Of a DNA stretch of 9,123 nt, positions 1 to 7,745 are shown piece after piece. The stretch covers positions 1-9,123 of the forward strand of contig PTKB01000097.1 in the NCBI GenBank assembly GCA_002937555.1. The letters run 5' to 3'. Origin of the DNA: Alphaproteobacteria bacterium MarineAlpha10_Bin2 (GTDB lineage: Bacteria; Pseudomonadota; Alphaproteobacteria; UBA828). Within the stretch, counting starts at the first letter, position 1; each line of letters begins with the position of its first letter. Below the pieces are notes generated by a model. The model had not been told where the DNA came from. It was given only the letters and a program-made list of their open reading frames with translations, and searched no databases. The translations under genes were made by a program, and so were the position numbers.

Positions 1-945
1 GAGCCAATCCGCGACCGGCGCCAAGGCCGGGTGGCGGAGATCGGCGTCGATGTGGCGCCATACGCGCGGCAAATATGCGAGATAGCCGCGCTTGCCGTCG
101 CGCCCGGCGAGGCGCGAAAACACGCCGGCGATGCGGAGATTGCGGTGGGCGCCCAAGATGGCGTAGGAGGCGCGGAACGCTTCTCGGTCAAGCTCGGGAA
201 ATGCGCCCAAAAAACGCGCGATCATCTCGGCTTCCAAATCACCGGGCACGTCGCGCCGGACGTCCTGCAACAGCGAAACCAGATCATAGGGAAGAGGCGC
301 GGCAACGGCGTCCTGAAAATCGAGCAGGCCGACCCGGGCGATCCCCTGGCGCTCCGGCAGCCACATCAGGTTGGCGGCGTGAAAATCACGCAAGCTCAGA
401 CATTGCGGCATCGCCAGGGCCAGTACATGCGCCTCGCACCATGCCGCGGCCCATCCGTCCGCATGCGCCTTCAATTCCGATTCGCCGCCACCTTCCGGCG
501 GCCACCATTCGGCGAACAGGCGAATTTCGGCCGCCAGATAGGCCGCATCCATGGCCGGCGCACCAGCGGCCACCGGCGCCGAGGCAAGCGCGGTCAGGAG
601 ATCGACTGCCGCGCTATAGAGCGCCTCGCCACTGGGGCCACCCCCGTCTTCGAGACAATGGGTGAAGCTGTGATCGCCCATATCCTCGAGCAGCAACAAG
701 CGTCGGGTGCTGTCCTCGGCGTAAATTTTCGGCGCGCTATAGCCCAAGCCGTCCAAATGCCGCGCGATGCGGCAGAAAGCTGCGATGTCGACTTGTTCGG
801 AGTCCGTCAGCACGGCGCTGTCGCCGCCGCGCGTCAAGCGCAGATAGCGCCGCGCCGACGCATCGCCTGCCAGCGGCGCCCGCGCCGCGCCGGACCATCC
901 GGCGGCGGCGAGAAATTTATCGATGTCGCCGCCGCGCTCAGCCAT
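1..945 (-). CDS. amgK: AmgK-type N-acetylmuramate/N-acetylglucosamine 1-kinase (partial, C-terminus off window)
   Basis: Sugar kinase of the aminoglycoside phosphotransferase (APH) fold. The family phosphorylates the anomeric position of MurNAc or GlcNAc in the cytoplasm, feeding MurU and the peptidoglycan recycling shortcut to UDP-MurNAc. The frame stays open from the ATG at 945 to base 1, giving 315 residues. Family members are roughly 340-360 long, so only a short C-terminal tail is missing. The Brenner-type catalytic loop reads LRDFHAANLM, with Asp187 as the likely catalytic base and Asn192 binding metal. It is followed by GLLDFQDA with metal-binding Asp209. The N-terminus has an A-G-D-A-S-x-R-R-Y motif typical of AmgK rather than of true antibiotic kinases. 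The start overlaps the tsaE stop by 8 bases (ATGGCTGA), which indicates translational coupling. murU would be expected next, beyond the window. A generic APH-family protein is the main alternative. Confidence 0.88.
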   Translation of the reverse strand, partial: MAERGGDIDKFLAAAGWSGAARAPLAGDASARRYLRLTRGGDSAVLTDSEQVDIAAFCRIARHLDGLGYSAPKIYAEDSTRRLLLLEDMGDHSFTHCLEDGGGPSGEALYSAAVDLLTALASAPVAAGAPAMDAAYLAAEIRLFAEWWPPEGGGESELKAHADGWAAAWCEAHVLALAMPQCLSLRDFHAANLMWLPERQGIARVGLLDFQDAVAAPLPYDLVSLLQDVRRDVPGDLEAEMIARFLGAFPELDREAFRASYAILGAHRNLRIAGVFSRLAGRDGKRGYLAYLPRVWRHIDADLRHPALAPVADWL

Positions 946-1429
946 CCCGGGACGCGAGGCGGCGCAGCAACTCGCGGGCGCGCGTGCCATGCGGGTGGAA
1001 CGCCGCGTACCGGGAGGTTTCGCTCTCTCCCGGATACAAGCGCATCTCCAACCAGTCAGAGGGCTCGTTACCGGCCATATTTTCCGGCCATTCGATCAGG
1101 CAGATCGCGTGATCGAAGGCCTCTTCGATGCCGAGCTCATAGATTTCCTCTGAATGTTCCAACCGGTAGAGATCAAAATGCCAAACCGGCGCACCGCCGT
1201 TTTCATAAATCTGAACCAGCGTGAAGGTTGGGCTCGGCACTTCGACGTCGCCCAGCCGGGCGCGAATAAAGGCGCGCGCGAACGTCGTTTTGCCAGCGCC
1301 AAGCTCGCCGCCAAGGCCGATAATATCGCCGGCCTCCGCCAATTCCGCCAATTGTCCGGCAAGCGCGTCGGTGGCGGCGATATTTTCGAGCGGCACCGTA
1401 AGAGAGTGCGAATCGTCGGGGTGCGACAT
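938..1429 (-). CDS. tsaE: TsaE, tRNA t6A biosynthesis ATPase
   Basis: P-loop ATPase partner of TsaB-TsaD, needed to form N6-threonylcarbamoyladenosine at position 37 of ANN-decoding tRNAs; cytoplasmic. The product has 163 residues, normal for the family. Visible motifs are Walker A GELGAGKTT (41-49), the signature PSPTFTLVQIY (65-75), HFDLYRL (84-90) with the Walker B-like Asp, and IEWPE (112-116). The ATG at 1429 gives the expected N-terminus with a short extension before the conserved block. No strong Shine-Dalgarno precedes it. The gene lies 44 bases downstream of divL and overlaps amgK by 8 bases, so the three are probably co-transcribed. Nothing in the frame looks damaged. Confidence 0.95.
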   Translation of the reverse strand: MSHPDDSHSLTVPLENIAATDALAGQLAELAEAGDIIGLGGELGAGKTTFARAFIRARLGDVEVPSPTFTLVQIYENGGAPVWHFDLYRLEHSEEIYELGIEEAFDHAICLIEWPENMAGNEPSDWLEMRLYPGESETSRYAAFHPHGTRARELLRRLASRDG

Positions 1430-1473
1430 CGCTCAGATCATAGCACGACGAGGGCATCCTGCCGGCAGCAACC

Positions 1474-3859
1474 TCAAGCCTCGGTTGCGCGCGCGGCCTC
1501 GTGATGGCTCGGGAACACACAGGTCACCGTCGTGCCTTTCTCCAGCGCCGATTCCAGGGACACGGTGCCGCCGTGCAATTCGACAAAATTCTTTACCAAT
1601 GACAGGCCGAGCCCGGTGCCGCCCTGACGGGCCAACGGATTGTCGGCCTGCCAAAACCGCTCGAACACCTGTCCATGCTCCTCGAGGGCGATGCCGACGC
1701 CGGAATCGGACACCCAGATATGCATGTCGTCGCCGACGCGCTTCGCGCCCAGCGTCATTGATCCGCTTGCGGGAGTATATTTTGTTGCGTTGTTCAACAA
1801 GTTGAAGACGATCTGTTTGATCCGCCGTTCGTCGCCTTCCATGCGGCCGATGTCCTGATCGCAGTCGAACGCGACTTGAAGCTGTTTGGAGCGCACCCGT
1901 TCCTGGACCAGGTTAAGCATGTTCAACAACATCGCGTGCACGTCGATGGATTCGATTTCCAACACCATCAGCCCGGCCTCGATGGTGGCCAAATCGAGGA
2001 TGTTATTGATCAGCGACAACAATTGTTGCGAGGACTGCAGAATGCCCGAGACATATTCCTGCTGACGCTCGTTGAGCTGGCCGAAATAATGGTTGGCGAG
2101 AATCTCGGTAAAGCCGATAACCGTGTTGAGCGGCGTGCGCAGTTCATAGGAAACATTGGCGATAAACTCGGATTTGAGCCGGTCGGTGGCTTCCAGCGCC
2201 TGCGCCCGGTCTCTGAGCGCACGTTCGACCCGAAAACTGTCGGTAATATCGAGATAGGTGATCAGCGTCGCGCCGTCGGGAAGCGGTACATAGGTGCAAT
2301 CCAGTACTTTCTCATCGCGCCGCTCCAGCCGCATAGTCGAACGCGCCCGCTCGGAGATACGGGCAATGTGGTGGGCCTTGTAGTTATCCCAATCTTCGCC
2401 GTCATCGATGAGTTTGCGCGACAGTTCAGTGATTTCAGCGATATGCGGCTCGCCGTTCAACTGCTCCTGATCGAGTTCCCACAATGCCGCGAACCCCGGG
2501 TTCGACAGCTTGAGCTTGCCGTCGGCGCCAAACACCGCGACAGCCTCGAACAGATTGTCGAGGGTCGCGCGCTGTACCGCCGTCAACGTGCTGTAGGAGC
2601 GCTCGAGGGTGTATCTATCGGTGACGTCCTGCGACATGAACTGAAGGCCGCCGAAGGGATGCGGCAGGACAACATGGCGCAGCGTTGAGCCGTCCGGCAG
2701 ATGCAGCAGTTCCTCCTCCGGCTCGGTGACGCTGGTAAAGAGATCATTCATGCGCTTTTTGAAGACGCGCCAATCGGCCTGTTCGGGCAGGCGCCGGCGT
2801 TCGCGCTGCGCCTCCAGTACTTCCGATAAGGTCGGCTCGCCGGCCAGCCAACCCTCTTCGAGATCGAACAGTTTGACGAATTCCCTGTTGAAGAATATCA
2901 GGCGCGTATCGGCGGCATAAACGGCGATGGAGGTGTTGAGCGATTGCAACACTTGGGCATGCGCCTCGATGTGGCGATTGAGATCGGCCTCGGCCTGTTC
3001 CAATTCGCTGATATCGTGCGCCCAGCCAGCAGATCCACCGCCATTGCCGAGGGGCGATTCGACGATGTCGAGATAGCGGCGTTCTCCGCCGCCGACGACA
3101 TGTTGGCGAGCGCGCTTGGGCGCCCGCGCTTCTTCCTGCGGCACTCCGGAAATCAGTTCGGGGCCGTGCTCCCGTTCCACCCGGCGCGCCGAGGAATCGA
3201 CGTGATGCGCGTAGGACTTGTTGACCCAGCTTAAATCCAGATTGGCGGCATGTTGCCAGATCGGCATTTCGACGGCATCGAGGAGGATGCGCAAATGTTC
3301 GATTTCAGCGCTTAATTCGGCGCTTTCGGCTTGCTCGCGGGTGCAATCACGCAAGATCAGCGTGGTGTCGCCGGCGCCGGAGGCAAATCCGTTGACCGCA
3401 TAGGTTTCGCCGGCGATCCGGGCCGGCGCAACGCATCGAGAGGGATTCGCCATTCTCGGCCAGGCCGTCGATCGCGGCAGCGACTTGCGCGCTGTCCGCG
3501 GGAGACAACAGGTCTGCAAGGGCTTCGAGAATGCCACCCCGGATGGCCGCGCCCGCCGCACCTTGGTTACGAATTGTGAGGACATGAATGCCGGCTGCCT
3601 TGAGCTCGGCTTCCAGCCTGAGGCGCGCATTGAGCGTGGTTTTCTGCACCTCCGCAGCCCTGGCGCGCTCCTGCAGCTGCCCGGTGCGGAAATGAATCGC
3701 CGCCGCGACTGCAAACAGGGCGATACCGCCCACGGCAAACAGCGCCGCATCATCGGCTTGCCAGGCTGCAAATGCGCTCTTCGTGACCAAGGCGGCGGAG
3801 AGAAACATGAGCCCCGCCATCGCCCGGCGCACGGCGCTATAGGCTCCGTGAACTGTCAT
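1474..3859 (-). CDS. divL: DivL-like PAS-domain pseudo-histidine kinase (Tyr in H-box), reading frame broken near 3409-3440
   Basis: Cell-cycle sensor resembling Caulobacter DivL, a membrane protein that binds DivK~P and controls the CckA-CtrA phosphorelay. Joining the two frames gives about 794 residues; Caulobacter DivL is about 770. In joined numbering there are two hydrophobic segments (about 14-33 and 39-56), a helical linker rich in Gln, Glu and Arg (about 60-90), four PAS-like regions (about 92-172, 186-283, 300-415, 430-540), then DHp and ATPase domains. The H-box reads NVSYELRTPLN, so Tyr571 (codon 2146-2148) replaces the phospho-accepting His. The N-box NLLNNATKYTP (686-696), G1 DSGVGI (718-723) and G2 GGTGLGL (746-752) look intact. 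The N-terminal part runs from 3859 in one frame to about 3430 and the remainder continues in another; deleting one base joins them. The start is uncertain: ATG 3859 is preferred over TTG 3898 or ATG 3820, none with a clear Shine-Dalgarno. The frameshift may be a sequencing error. An unrelated PAS kinase is the alternative. Confidence 0.82.
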
Positions 3860-4029
3860 TGACCGGGCAATGTTAGGGGCCAAAGGAGCGCCAAACAAGA
3901 TATCGCATCGCCGATTTGATCTGCCTCAAGGCGGCGCCCGCCGACATCGGGCGAAATGTTCGAAGCCGGAAGGCGCAGCGACGCGGCGTCGACAGGTCCG
4001 TTGTGAAAATATTTTCGAGGCGTGTTGCA
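3860..4029. other. Intergenic region between divergent divL and the small membrane-protein gene
   Basis: These 170 bases should hold the promoters of divL (minus) and, if real, of the small plus-strand gene. Most of the stretch is GC-rich. The only AT-rich patch is around 4005-4015, where a 10-base palindrome AAAATATTTT sits just before the small gene's Shine-Dalgarno. I could not place a convincing -35/-10 pair or a CtrA-type site. A minus-strand open frame covers 3873-4118, but it resembles no family I know and is probably chance. Confidence 0.35.
4017..4020 (+). promoter_or_regulatory. Shine-Dalgarno site of the small membrane-protein gene
   Basis: GAGG lies 9 bases before the ATG at 4030. 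It favours that start over the upstream TTG at 3916, which would add 38 residues lacking any recognisable feature and has no ribosome-binding site. Confidence 0.45.
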
Positions 4030-4173
4030 ATGGCCTGGGATCTCGCCTTGCCGCTACTGATCATGCTGGCGACCGGTATCGTTGGTCTCCTGATCCTGTA
4101 CTGCGCGCGCAAACTCATGTTCGATCCGCGCGCCGAGGATCACACGGATTCGGTTGCCGAAGGCGGCGATTGA
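4030..4173 (+). CDS. Small single-pass membrane protein, unknown function
   Basis: I do not recognise this gene. It encodes 47 residues. A short N-terminus (MAWDLA) is followed by a strongly hydrophobic segment at about residues 5-25 (LALPLLIMLATGIVGLLILY), a Cys-Ala-Arg-Lys boundary, and an acidic polar tail rich in Asp and Glu. The positive residues just after the membrane segment suggest N-out, C-in topology. A GAGG Shine-Dalgarno sits 9 bases before the ATG. It is the only plus-strand gene in the window, divergent from divL and convergent with ahcY, and an inverted repeat that could act as terminator starts 4 bases after its TGA. The clean membrane segment, ribosome-binding site and terminator together make it more than a chance frame, but a remnant of a longer gene is possible. 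Confidence 0.5.
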   Translation: MAWDLALPLLIMLATGIVGLLILYCARKLMFDPRAEDHTDSVAEGGD

Positions 4174-4176
4174 TAA

Positions 4177-4235
4177 ATTAACGCCGGTCCGGCCTTTCCC
4201 GAGCCTAACCCGGGAAAGGTTGCACGGACGTTAAT
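4177..4235. terminator. Nested inverted repeat between convergent genes, probable bidirectional terminator
   Basis: The inner arms CCTTTCCCG (4193-4201) and CGGGAAAGG (4211-4219) are perfect complements around a 9-base loop. Outside them GTCCG (4187-4191) pairs with CGGAC (4225-4229), and the outermost ATTAAC (4177-4182) pairs with GTTAAT (4230-4235). The structure therefore spans about 59 bases and includes the ahcY stop codon (4231-4233). It follows the small plus-strand gene by 4 bases. Neither strand has a long T-run after the stem, only short AT-rich ends, so the strength of termination is uncertain. Confidence 0.6.
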
Positions 4236-5526
4236 AGCGGTAGTGATCGGGCTTGAACGGGCCTTCTGGGGTCACACCGATGTATTTGGCCTGTTCGGCG
4301 CTTAATTTGGTGAGCTTGACGCCGAGCTTGTCCAAATGCAGCGCCGCGACTTTTTCGTCGAGATGCTTGGGCAGGGTGTAGACCTTGTTCTCATAATCCG
4401 CGCCATTCTTCCACAGCTCGATCTGCGCCAGCACCTGATTCGAGAATGACGTGCTCATGACGAAGCTGGGATGGCCGGTGGCGCAGCCGAGATTCACCAA
4501 GCGGCCCTTGGCCAGCACGATCAAACGCTTGCCGTCGGGAAATTCGACCTCGTCGACTTGCGGCTTGACCTCGTGCCAGGGGTAGTTTTGCAGCGCCTCG
4601 ATCTGAATTTCAGAATCGAAATGGCCGATATTGCAGACGATGGCGCGGTCTTTCATCTGGCGCATGTGATCGAGGGTGATGACATCGAGATTGCCGGTTG
4701 CGGTGACGAAGATATCGCCCTGAGAGGCCGCGTCGTCCATGGTCGTCACCTCATAGCCCTCCATCGACGCTTGCAGGGCGCAGATCGGATCGACTTCGGT
4801 CACCATCACGCGCGCACCCTGGCCGCGTAGCGACACCGCGCAGCCTTTGCCGACATCGCCATAGCCGTTCACCACCGCGACTTTGCCGGCCAGCATCACG
4901 TCGGTCGCCCGCTTGATGCCGTCGACCAGGCTCTCGCGGCAGCCATAGAGATTGTCGAATTTCGACTTGGTGACGGAATCGTTCACATTGATGGCGGGCA
5001 CCTTGAGGGTGCCGGCTTTTTCCATTTCATAAAGGCGCAGCACGCCGGTTGTGGTCTCTTCCGAGATCCCTTTGACGGCAGCCATCCGGTCGCCATAGCT
5101 GTCATGCATGATCTTGGTCAGGTCGCCGCCGTCATCGAGGATCATGTTGACCTGCCAGCCGTCGGGCGCCTCGATGGTTTGCTGGATGCACCATTCATAT
5201 TCTTCTTCGGTTTCGCCTTTCCAGGCGAACACCGGCACGTCGCTGGCGGCAATCGCCGCCGCCGCATGGTCCTGGGTCGAAAAGATGTTGCAGCTCGACC
5301 ACCTGACCGTGGCGCCGAGCGCCGCCAAGGTCTCGATCAGCACCGCCGTCTGGATGGTCATGTGCAGGCAGCCAAGAATGCGCGCGCCGGACAAGGGCGC
5401 CGCGTCGCCCAGTTCCTGGCGCAGCGACATGAGGCCGGGCATTTCGGTTTCCGCGATGGCGATTTCCTTGCGTCCCCAATCGGCGAGCGAAATGTCCTTG
5501 ACCTTGAAATCGTTGGCGTCCGACAT
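4231..5526 (-). CDS. ahcY: Adenosylhomocysteinase (S-adenosyl-L-homocysteine hydrolase)
   Basis: NAD-dependent cytoplasmic enzyme that reversibly splits S-adenosylhomocysteine into adenosine and homocysteine, relieving product inhibition of methyltransferases and feeding methionine resynthesis. It has 431 residues, typical of proteobacterial AhcY. Visible motifs are SSCNIFSTQD (77-86), SEETTTG (155-161), the substrate-binding Lys187/Asp191 region (NDSVTKSKFDN), the Rossmann loop GYGDVGKG (221-228), GHFDSE (301-306), NLGCATGHPSF (345-355), and a C-terminal KPDHYRY whose Lys and Tyr reach the NAD of the neighbouring subunit. The ATG at 5526 is chosen because GGAGAA lies 6 bases upstream. The open frame extends to 5622, but those extra 32 codons resemble nothing. 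The 102 bases separating it from the enzyme I gene contain a hairpin. Linkage of ahcY to ptsH-type genes is familiar in alphaproteobacteria. Confidence 0.98.
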   Translation of the reverse strand: MSDANDFKVKDISLADWGRKEIAIAETEMPGLMSLRQELGDAAPLSGARILGCLHMTIQTAVLIETLAALGATVRWSSCNIFSTQDHAAAAIAASDVPVFAWKGETEEEYEWCIQQTIEAPDGWQVNMILDDGGDLTKIMHDSYGDRMAAVKGISEETTTGVLRLYEMEKAGTLKVPAINVNDSVTKSKFDNLYGCRESLVDGIKRATDVMLAGKVAVVNGYGDVGKGCAVSLRGQGARVMVTEVDPICALQASMEGYEVTTMDDAASQGDIFVTATGNLDVITLDHMRQMKDRAIVCNIGHFDSEIQIEALQNYPWHEVKPQVDEVEFPDGKRLIVLAKGRLVNLGCATGHPSFVMSTSFSNQVLAQIELWKNGADYENKVYTLPKHLDEKVAALHLDKLGVKLTKLSAEQAKYIGVTPEGPFKPDHYRY

Positions 5527-5532
5527 GGAATG

Positions 5533-5538
5533 TTCTCC
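5533..5538 (-). promoter_or_regulatory. Shine-Dalgarno site of ahcY
   Basis: On the minus strand GGAGAA (5538 down to 5533) sits 6 bases before the ATG at 5526. It decides that start over the longer open frame. Confidence 0.8.
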
Positions 5539-5586
5539 GGCGGTGGTGGCTGACGAGCTGAATTTTAGGGCTGGCCTCTCGGGGCC

Positions 5587-5611
5587 GCGCGGCGTTGTAA
5601 CACCGCCGCAC
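5587..5611 (-). terminator. GC-rich hairpin between enzyme I and ahcY genes
   Basis: On the minus strand GTGCGGCG (5611-5604) can pair with CGCCGCGC (5594-5587), including one G-U pair, around a 9-base loop. It begins about 18 bases after the enzyme I stop. There is no T-run after it, so it may be an attenuating or RNA-stabilising stem rather than a terminator. It does not match the SAH riboswitch consensus as I remember it. Confidence 0.35.
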
Positions 5612-5628
5612 GGGACGCACAACCGGCG

Positions 5629-7428
5629 CTATTCGAGAGCGTTGAAATCGTCCAGCAGCGTTGCGATGACGCCGGAATCGGACTGTTCCATGATTTGTCC
5701 GGTACGGGTTTCAGCGTCGGTCATATCGAGGCCGAGAATGCGCTGCTTAACGCGCGGCAAATTAGGCGCCGCCATGGAAAGATCGCGCAGGCCCAACCCT
5801 AAGAGCAGCGCCGTAAAGCGCGGATCGCCGGCCATCTCGCCACAGAGGTTGACCGGAATTCCAGCGCTCGCGCCGGCTTGCGTGGCGTATCTGATCAGCC
5901 GCAGCACGGCCGGGTGCAAGGGGTCGTACAGGTGCGCCACCTGCTCGTCGCCGCGGTCGGCGGCCAGGGTGTACATGGTCAAATCATTGGTGCCGATGGA
6001 GAAATAATCGCACGTCTTGGCCAAGCTGTCGGCGGCCAGGGCGGCGCCCGGGGTCTCGATCATGACGCCGAGTTCGGGCAGCGGGTCCGACATGGGCGCG
6101 CGCTTGCGCTCGAGACGCCTGACGACTTTGTCCATAGCCTCTTGGACGCGTTTGATCTCGCTCGCGGTGTTGATCATCGGCAACAGGATGCGAAGGCGGC
6201 CATGGGCGCTGGCGCGCAGCATCGCGGCGAGCTGGGTTTCGAGCAACTTCCGCACCTTGAGAGAGAGCCGGATGGCGCGCAAGCCCAAGGCCGGGTTGGC
6301 GCTCGGGCTGATATGCTCGCCCAGCGAATAGGCCAGCTTGTCGCTGCCGACATCGAGGGTGCGGACCGTCACGGTTTGGCCTTCCATGCCCTCGACGATG
6401 TCCTTGAAGGCGACATATTGCTCGTCTTCGCTGGGCAGGGTGTCGCGGTTCATATAGAGGAATTCGCTGCGCAACAGGCCGACGCCCTCGGCGCCGACCT
6501 GGCGCGCCAAGGCGAGCTCGGACGGCAGTTCCAAATTGCATTGCAGCGAAATGCGCACTTTGTCGCGGGTCATGGCCGGCACCCCGCGCAAGCGCTCGAG
6601 CTGGCGCTGACGCCGCGCCAGGGCTTCGCGGCGGCGCTCGAAGCGGGCGATGGTCGCGGCGCTCGGATTGACCACCACCGTGCCGCGCACACCATCGACC
6701 ACCACCATGTCGCCTGGGCGCACGTCATGCACCAGGTTGGGGACGCCGAGAACGGCGGGCAGGCCGAGCGAGCGCGCCATGATCGTGGTATGGCCTTCGG
6801 CGCCGCCCAGCGCTGAGGCGAAGCCGCCGACGATCGCCGGGTCCATCAGCGCCGTATCGGCCGGGGTGATTTCCTCGGCGATAATGATCGAGCCCGGCGC
6901 CAGACCCGAGAAGGCCTGATAATCGGCCTTGGTCAGATTGCGCACGAGTCGCGCGCTGACCTCGCGCACGTCTTGGATCTTGCTGGCAAGATAGGAATCC
7001 TCCATCGCCGAAAAGGCGTGGGCGATTTGCGACAGTTCGGCCTGTACGGCCGCTTCGGCATTGAGTTTTTCCACCCGGATGCGGTCTTCGACGCCGCGCA
7101 CCAGGCGCGAGCCGGCGAGCATTTGGCGGTGCGCTTCAAGGAGATAGGACAACTCCTCGGCCGCCGCCTCGGACAGCGCCGATGCCTTGGTGCGCAGATT
7201 TTCGACCTGTTTGATGGAGAGCTTGACCGCGCCGTCGAAGCGCTTGATCTCCGCCTCGACGTCGGTGACGCAATAGTCGGGGACATCGATCAGACCGCGC
7301 TCCATCACATGCGCGGGGCCGATGGCGATGCCGGCGGAAACGCCCAATCCCGAATATTTGAGCTCCGCCGGCGCCTGAGGGGCGGCGGGCGGTGGGCTGT
7401 TGCTGGTGCGTGTCTTATCAGTCTTCAT
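5629..7428 (-). CDS. ptsP: PTS enzyme I (phosphoenolpyruvate-protein phosphotransferase), no GAF domain
   Basis: Takes phosphate from PEP onto a histidine and passes it to HPr; cytoplasmic. It has 599 residues. A Pro/Ala-rich tail (1-23) precedes the EI N-terminal domain. The phospho-histidine loop is GGAEGHTTIMARSLG, with His213. The PEP-utilising barrel follows, with EGVGLLRSEFLYM (314-326), GVMIETPGAA (454-463), GTNDLTMY (479-486) and CGEMAGDP (529-536), where Cys529 is the expected proton donor. All catalytic residues I can check are present. There is no N-terminal GAF domain, unlike the ~750-residue PtsP of classic PTS-Ntr systems, so ptsI would be an equally fair symbol. The ATG at 7428 overlaps the HPr stop by 11 bases, indicating tight coupling. 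No EIIB or EIIC gene is present, which suggests a regulatory relay rather than sugar uptake. Confidence 0.95.
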   Translation of the reverse strand: MKTDKTRTSNSPPPAAPQAPAELKYSGLGVSAGIAIGPAHVMERGLIDVPDYCVTDVEAEIKRFDGAVKLSIKQVENLRTKASALSEAAAEELSYLLEAHRQMLAGSRLVRGVEDRIRVEKLNAEAAVQAELSQIAHAFSAMEDSYLASKIQDVREVSARLVRNLTKADYQAFSGLAPGSIIIAEEITPADTALMDPAIVGGFASALGGAEGHTTIMARSLGLPAVLGVPNLVHDVRPGDMVVVDGVRGTVVVNPSAATIARFERRREALARRQRQLERLRGVPAMTRDKVRISLQCNLELPSELALARQVGAEGVGLLRSEFLYMNRDTLPSEDEQYVAFKDIVEGMEGQTVTVRTLDVGSDKLAYSLGEHISPSANPALGLRAIRLSLKVRKLLETQLAAMLRASAHGRLRILLPMINTASEIKRVQEAMDKVVRRLERKRAPMSDPLPELGVMIETPGAALAADSLAKTCDYFSIGTNDLTMYTLAADRGDEQVAHLYDPLHPAVLRLIRYATQAGASAGIPVNLCGEMAGDPRFTALLLGLGLRDLSMAAPNLPRVKQRILGLDMTDAETRTGQIMEQSDSGVIATLLDDFNALE

Positions 7429-7723
7429 CGAACTTATCGTCTATCAATTTGAGCAATGCCACGAGAACCCGATCGGCCTCGGGGCCTCTCGCCTCCAATG
7501 TAATTTCCGTTCCCGGCGCCGCGGCCAGCATCATCAGGCCGAGGATCGAGATGCCGGAGACCCGGGTGCCGTTGCGAATGACCCAGACCTCGGCATCGAA
7601 GGAACCCGCCATGCGCACGAATTTTGCCGCTGCGCGGGCGTGCAATCCCAGACGGTTGGCGATCAGGCAACTGCGCCGCTCGAATTCGCCGTGCGCCGGC
7701 GCGCCGTTGCCGTCACCGCTCAT
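7418..7723 (-). CDS. ptsH: HPr-family phosphocarrier protein
   Basis: Small phosphocarrier between enzyme I and EIIA-type proteins. From the ATG at 7723 it is 101 residues, slightly longer than the usual 85-95 because of an N-terminal tail. The active site is NRLGLHARAAAKFV, with phospho-His28. The second regulatory site is SGISILGLMMLAA, whose Ser59 lies 31 residues after the His, the same spacing as His15 and Ser46 of Bacillus HPr. This is the serine that HPr kinase (HprK) modifies, so the protein looks competent for both phosphorylations. A GTG at 7741 would add 6 residues and start 4 bases after the EIIA stop. Neither start has a good Shine-Dalgarno, so the start is uncertain. The 3' end overlaps the enzyme I gene by 11 bases. 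Confidence 0.93.
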   Translation of the reverse strand: MSGDGNGAPAHGEFERRSCLIANRLGLHARAAAKFVRMAGSFDAEVWVIRNGTRVSGISILGLMMLAAAPGTEITLEARGPEADRVLVALLKLIDDKFDED

Positions 7724-7745
7724 AGACGGACCGGCGGCCACGCGC

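Noticed and set aside
31..1224. Long plus-strand open frame of nearly 400 codons opposite amgK and tsaE
   Set aside because: It is the antisense shadow of two confidently recognised minus-strand genes in GC-rich DNA; its product has no recognisable motif and low-complexity Arg-rich stretches.
1437..1442. TATGAT-like -10 element on the minus strand 7 bases before the tsaE ATG, suggesting a leaderless transcript
   Set aside because: No acceptable -35 at 16-18 bases (the position reads CCGGCA), and the gene lies close behind divL in an apparent operon.
1459..1468. Perfect 10-base palindrome CTGCCGGCAG just after the divL stop
   Set aside because: It has no loop and no T-run, and is too short to support a terminator or operator call in GC-rich DNA.
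3873..4118. Minus-strand open frame of 81 codons upstream of divL
   Set aside because: No family resemblance and no ribosome site looked for with success; it overlaps the better supported small plus-strand gene.
5527..5628. SAH riboswitch before ahcY
   Set aside because: The conserved core of that riboswitch, as I remember it, is not visible; only a simple GC stem is present.
5108..6007. Plus-strand open frames opposite ahcY and enzyme I
   Set aside because: Mirror frames of strongly conserved genes; composition is Ser/Arg-rich with no family resemblance.
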